Part shown: piece after piece, positions 54,763 through 57,810 of the stretch
Numbering within the stretch: the first letter of the stretch is position 1
Layout of the letters: each line of letters begins with the position of its first letter
Origin: a virus
IMG/VR virus record: IMGVR_UViG_3300007735_000761
Coordinates: 1-57,810 of that record
Reading direction: 5' to 3' (one strand)
Length of the DNA stretch: 57,810 nucleotides
Translations under genes and position numbers: made by a program
The notes under the pieces: model-generated
Database searches by the model: none
Seen by the model: only the letters and a program-made list of their open reading frames with translations
What the model was told of the DNA's origin: nothing

Positions 54763-57168
54763 ATGTCAGGAATAATGATGCTCCTGCTCGGTCGATCTGT
54801 GACCGGCGGGTTCACCGAATACAAAATCTTCACCGCATCCGGTAACTGGACTGCGCCCTCTGGCGTGACCGAGGTTGAGTACCTTGTCGTCGCTGGCGGT
54901 GGTGGTGGTGGTTGTGATTTGGCTGGTGGCGGCGGTGCCGGTGGGTTTCGTACTGGTACGGGGTTTTCTGTAACCGCAGGAACTGATTACACCATTACGG
55001 TTGGCGCTGGAGGCGCACAAAAAACCACAAGCGGAAACGGAAACGCTGGCAACAATTCTGTATTTAGCACTATCACAGCCGCAGGCGGTGGGTATGGTGG
55101 GCGATACATAACTGACGGTGGCTCTGGCGGTTCTGGCGGTGGCGCAGGCGGTGACAATACTGGTTCAACGCCAAAAACGGGCGGCGCAGGAAACACGCCT
55201 AGCGTTTCGCCGTCACAAGGCAATAACGGCGGTAATAGTGGCGCTGGAAATCCAACTGGCGGCGGCGGCGGTGGTGGAGCATCTGCTGTCGGTGGAAATT
55301 CAAATACAAGTAACGCTGGAAATGGCGGCAACGGCACGGCCTCTACTATTTCCGGCAGTTCCGTAACTTATGCCGGTGGCGGCGGTGGCGGTGGATTTAC
55401 GCCAAATGGATTAGCCGCTGGTTCTGGCGGCACAGGCGGCGGTGGTGCGGGATCAGCGCCGTCAGGTTCTGCTGCTACTGCGGGAACCGCAAACACAGGC
55501 GGCGGCGGCGGCGGTGGCGCTGGAGCATCAGGAGCAGGCGGCGCAGGCGGCTCTGGCATTGTCATCCTCAAGTACACCGTACCCGTACAGTCTGTCGTAG
55601 CCACGTTTACCTCTACCGGCACATGGACTGCGCCCAGCGGCGTCAGCGAGGTTGAGTATCTCGTCGTTGCGGGTGGTGGTGGCGGCGCTACAAACGTAGG
55701 CGGTGGTGGCGGTGCGGGTGGATTCCGCACAGGTACTGGATTATCTGTCACAGCAGGAACCGATTACACGGTTACAGTTGGCGCTGGCGGCAACGCAGGA
55801 TCAGCAGGCAACAACTCCGTATTTAGTTCAATTACGTCTGCTGGTGGCGGTAATGGCGGCGCGTATCAAAACGCCGGGGCAAATGGAGGCTCTGGTGGCG
55901 GCGGTGGCTCAAACAATGCCCCCGGCGCTTCTCAACCGGGCGGTACTGGAAACACGCCTTCAGTTAGCCCGTCACAAGGAAATAACGGCGGCGCAGGAAA
56001 TGTTGGGACTCCTGCTGGCCCTGCGAATAACGGCGCTGGTGGTGGCGGCGGCGCATCTGCCGCTGGCACAAGTTCAACAGCGTTAACCAATGCAAGCGGC
56101 GGCGCTGGTGGAAATGGAACCGCATCTAGCATTAGCGGTGGTTCGGTTACTTACGCTGGAGGCGGCGGCGGGGGTGGCGCTGTTTCGCCTGCTGCTTCTG
56201 GCGGCACGGGCGGTGGTGGCCAAGGTGGCGTTGGTCAAAGCGGCCAAGATAACGCAACGGCAGGCACTGCTAACACGGGCGGCGGCGGCGGCGGCGGTTG
56301 TTCTCAAAGTGGCCCCGGCAAAGCAGGCGGCTCAGGCATCGTCATTCTCAAATACAACATCGGCTCTGCCTCAATCTTCACCTTCAAGTCCACGCAGAAG
56401 TGGACTGCACCGGCTGGTGCGGTCAGCGTTGACTACCTCGTTGTAGCGGGTGGTGGTGGAGGTGGTGGAACGTATGCCGGAGGTGGCGGCGCGGGTGGTT
56501 TCCGCACAGGCACAGGACTGGCAATCACCGCAGGCACGGACTATACCGTTACGGTTGGTGCCGGTGGCTCTGGCGGGGTAGGCGGGTCATCTGGTGCAAA
56601 CACAAACGGAGCCAAAGGCAACGATTCGGTATTTAGCACCATTACTTCAACCGGCGGTGGATTTGGCGCAAGAGGCGATACACCGGGCGCTGCACAAAAT
56701 GGTGGCGCAGGCGGCTCTGGTGGCGGCGGGGGCGGTTCTGGGTCATTAGCCGGAACAGGCGGAACTGGAAATACGCCAAGTGTTTCGCCGTCTCAAGGCT
56801 CAAATGGTGGAAGTAGCGTTGCATCTCCTGCTATTGGAGCGGCAGGTGGTGGCGGTGGCGCTAGTGCGGCAGGAGCAAATAGCACCTCAACCGTTGCAGG
56901 AAATGGCGGTGCCGGAACTGCATCAACCATTTCTGGCTCTAGCGTTACTTACGCTGGTGGCGGTGGTGGCGGTATTTTGTCTGGCGGCACATCTGCTGGC
57001 ACGGGCGGCTCTGGCGGCGGTGGCTCTGGCGGAAAAGGCGCGGCAGGAACTGCTGGTACCGCTAATACAGGCGGCGGCGGTGGTGGTGGCGGCGCGCAGG
57101 CAAGTGGCACAGGAGATGGCGGCGCAGGCGGCTCTGGTATCGTAATTCTCAAGGTCAACTTCACATGA
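54763..57168 (+). CDS. Glycine-rich adhesin with three 259-residue repeats
   Basis: An 801-residue protein. Three repeats start near NWTAPSGVTEVEYLVVAGGG, TWTAPSGVSEVEYLVVAGGG and KWTAPAGAVSVDYLVVAGGG; the conserved Trp codons stand at 54847, 55624 and 56401, exactly 777 bp apart. Each repeat has a beta start, AGTDYTxTVGAGG, then long Gly/Ser/Asn runs with GNTPSVSPSQGNNGG, and a GGSGIVILK end. The Gly-rich runs are like the polyglycine-II tips of T-even gp38 adhesins. It is probably the receptor-binding tip. It is coupled to the next gene by ATGA. Confidence 0.82.
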   Translation: MSGIMMLLLGRSVTGGFTEYKIFTASGNWTAPSGVTEVEYLVVAGGGGGGCDLAGGGGAGGFRTGTGFSVTAGTDYTITVGAGGAQKTTSGNGNAGNNSVFSTITAAGGGYGGRYITDGGSGGSGGGAGGDNTGSTPKTGGAGNTPSVSPSQGNNGGNSGAGNPTGGGGGGGASAVGGNSNTSNAGNGGNGTASTISGSSVTYAGGGGGGGFTPNGLAAGSGGTGGGGAGSAPSGSAATAGTANTGGGGGGGAGASGAGGAGGSGIVILKYTVPVQSVVATFTSTGTWTAPSGVSEVEYLVVAGGGGGATNVGGGGGAGGFRTGTGLSVTAGTDYTVTVGAGGNAGSAGNNSVFSSITSAGGGNGGAYQNAGANGGSGGGGGSNNAPGASQPGGTGNTPSVSPSQGNNGGAGNVGTPAGPANNGAGGGGGASAAGTSSTALTNASGGAGGNGTASSISGGSVTYAGGGGGGGAVSPAASGGTGGGGQGGVGQSGQDNATAGTANTGGGGGGGCSQSGPGKAGGSGIVILKYNIGSASIFTFKSTQKWTAPAGAVSVDYLVVAGGGGGGGTYAGGGGAGGFRTGTGLAITAGTDYTVTVGAGGSGGVGGSSGANTNGAKGNDSVFSTITSTGGGFGARGDTPGAAQNGGAGGSGGGGGGSGSLAGTGGTGNTPSVSPSQGSNGGSSVASPAIGAAGGGGGASAAGANSTSTVAGNGGAGTASTISGSSVTYAGGGGGGILSGGTSAGTGGSGGGGSGGKGAAGTAGTANTGGGGGGGGAQASGTGDGGAGGSGIVILKVNFT

Positions 57169-57413
57169 AAACTTACCAACTGATGGGCATTGATACGGCG
57201 ATGCACTTGTTGCGTCCCGGTGCGAAGTGGGAGATCAGCAACCGCGAGATCACGCGGTGGGAAGACCCGCGACCGAAACCGTCGTGGGACGAGATCATGT
57301 TCACGATTGAAAAGATCAAAGAACTTGAGGACGCGGTGCCGACGATCCTGTTGCCCGAGCAGGCAAAAGCGTTTGAGGAATACGTCAGCCAGATTGAAAA
57401 GGCGGTCGCGTGA
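57165..57413 (+). CDS. Small protein after the adhesin, possible fibre assembly factor
   Basis: An 82-residue protein: YQLMGIDTAMHLLRPGAKWE, ISNREITRWEDPRPKPSWDE, ending in a helix with KIKELEDAVPTILLPEQAKA. The 'W.DPRPKPSWDEI' element followed by a helix is common in small proteins downstream of phage fibre genes. Chaperone function is inferred from position. It overlaps the adhesin stop and the oxygenase start. Confidence 0.7.
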   Translation: MKTYQLMGIDTAMHLLRPGAKWEISNREITRWEDPRPKPSWDEIMFTIEKIKELEDAVPTILLPEQAKAFEEYVSQIEKAVA

Positions 57414-57810
57414 ACCTCTATTCCATATTCCCGACAGCGGTTGCCAAGTTTGAACTCGGACGGGACTACACCGCTGAGGAAAGCGCCTTTGTGGACTCGC
57501 AAGAGACGCACAAGAACCAAGGCAACACGACGAGCAACGACCGTTATGTGTTGCGCCACGACACGATGGCAAACCTCAAGGCGTTCGTAGAAGCCAGCGT
57601 GGGCGAGTACCTGCGCTCGATCTACTCACCGAAGAACGAGGTCGGCCTACGCGTCACGCAGTCGTGGCTGAATTACTGCAAGCCCGGCGAGTGGCACCAC
57701 AAGCACGCGCACCCGAACTCGTTTATCTCGGGCGTCCTTTACATGAAGGCCGCACGGGAGCGCGACAAGATTTACTTCTACCGCGACGGCTATCAGCAGA
57801 TCAAACTGCC
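57410..57810 (+). CDS. 2OG-Fe(II) oxygenase, N-terminal part (gene cut by window end)
   Basis: GTG at 57410 overlaps the previous stop (GTGA) and starts MNLYSIFPTAVAKFELGRDY. The frame is open to the window end and includes VTQSWLNYCKPGEWHHKHAH, the metal-site region. The last 152 bases repeat bases 1-152, so the full gene would be about 200 codons: 57410-57658 followed by 1-351. The N-terminal 'NLYSIFPTAV' beginning is usual for this phage oxygenase family. Possible targets are fibre or virion proteins. Confidence 0.87.
   Translation, partial: MNLYSIFPTAVAKFELGRDYTAEESAFVDSQETHKNQGNTTSNDRYVLRHDTMANLKAFVEASVGEYLRSIYSPKNEVGLRVTQSWLNYCKPGEWHHKHAHPNSFISGVLYMKAARERDKIYFYRDGYQQIKL
57659..57810. 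repeat. Near-identical terminal repeat, right copy
   Basis: This is the right copy of the 152-base repeat described at 1-152. It differs in four silent positions and is identical over its last 59 bases. Confidence 0.9.

Noticed and set aside
55368-57572. Pro-rich minus-strand frames opposite the adhesin
   Set aside because: They are the mirror of Gly codons (GGC/GCC) and carry no signal of their own.
1-57810. Temperate lifestyle (integrase, attachment site, CI-type repressor)
   Set aside because: No integrase, excisionase or partition gene was seen. The HTH protein alone is not enough to infer lysogeny.
1-57810. tRNA genes
   Set aside because: No cloverleaf-like sequence with a T-loop GTTCRA was noticed in the few intergenic stretches; a dedicated search was not possible.

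Overview
The window looks like the nearly complete genome of an uncultured tailed phage (Caudoviricetes). It is probably a short-tailed (podovirus-like) virus of a Gram-negative, likely aquatic, bacterium. It has a large P22-type portal, a terminase pair, a major capsid protein, two adaptor-like proteins, several very large internal virion proteins, and no recognisable tail-tube, sheath or tape-measure gene. The first 152 bases and the last 152 bases are the same stretch of one gene with four differences, all at synonymous third codon positions. The molecule is therefore probably circular or circularly permuted, and the gene cut by the ends (a 2OG-Fe(II) oxygenase) is continuous across the junction. 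I see no integrase, tRNA, rRNA, CRISPR array or insertion sequence.

Layout. (1) 36.4-57.8 kb plus 1-16.2 kb, plus strand: the late block. It runs through a conserved small basic protein, an endonuclease VII-like nuclease, a DUF5872-like protein, terminase large subunit, portal, a GroES-like co-chaperonin, scaffold, decoration-like and major capsid proteins, and a second endonuclease VII-like gene behind the capsid gene. It continues with Lys/Gly-rich small proteins, the first adaptor, a cluster of fibre proteins ending in a glycine-rich adhesin built of three 259-residue repeats, the oxygenase, a lysis cassette (three membrane proteins and a lysozyme), the second adaptor, a gp10-like hub protein, and four large internal virion proteins. 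It ends in a calcineurin-like phosphoesterase. (2) 16.2-20.9 kb, minus strand: a recombination module with SF2 helicase, Cas4/RecB-like nuclease, DUF669-type ssDNA-binding protein and Sak4-like RecA-fold ATPase. (3) 20.9-21.07 kb: a divergent control region with inverted repeats and a 10-bp-phased operator array. (4) 21.07-24.03 kb, plus strand: HTH regulator, RusA resolvase, and a primase-polymerase/ATPase. (5) 24.0-30.4 and 31.0-34.0 kb, minus strand: long operons of small genes, mostly coupled by ATGA or GTGA overlaps. They include a glycosyltransferase/methyltransferase cassette and several very small genes (39-52 codons). (6) 34.0-34.6 kb: an AT-rich, repeat-rich gap that is the best origin candidate. 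(7) TerS on the plus strand and an ArdC-like antirestriction protein on the minus strand lie between the origin-like gap and the late block.

How it fits together. ArdC and the small-gene operons look early. The prim-pol/helicase, Sak4, SSB-like protein, nuclease and RusA would replicate and recombine the genome with a host polymerase, since no phage DNA polymerase is visible. TerS/TerL package it into a capsid whose folding is probably helped by the phage GroES. Signals that stand out are extended -10 elements before three late genes, three 5' leaders with stems close to the start codon (two of them able to form competing stems), related palindromes ahead of minus-strand units, and a regularly spaced TonB-receptor-like motif in one internal virion protein. 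All functional calls were made by reading the sequence; no database search was run.
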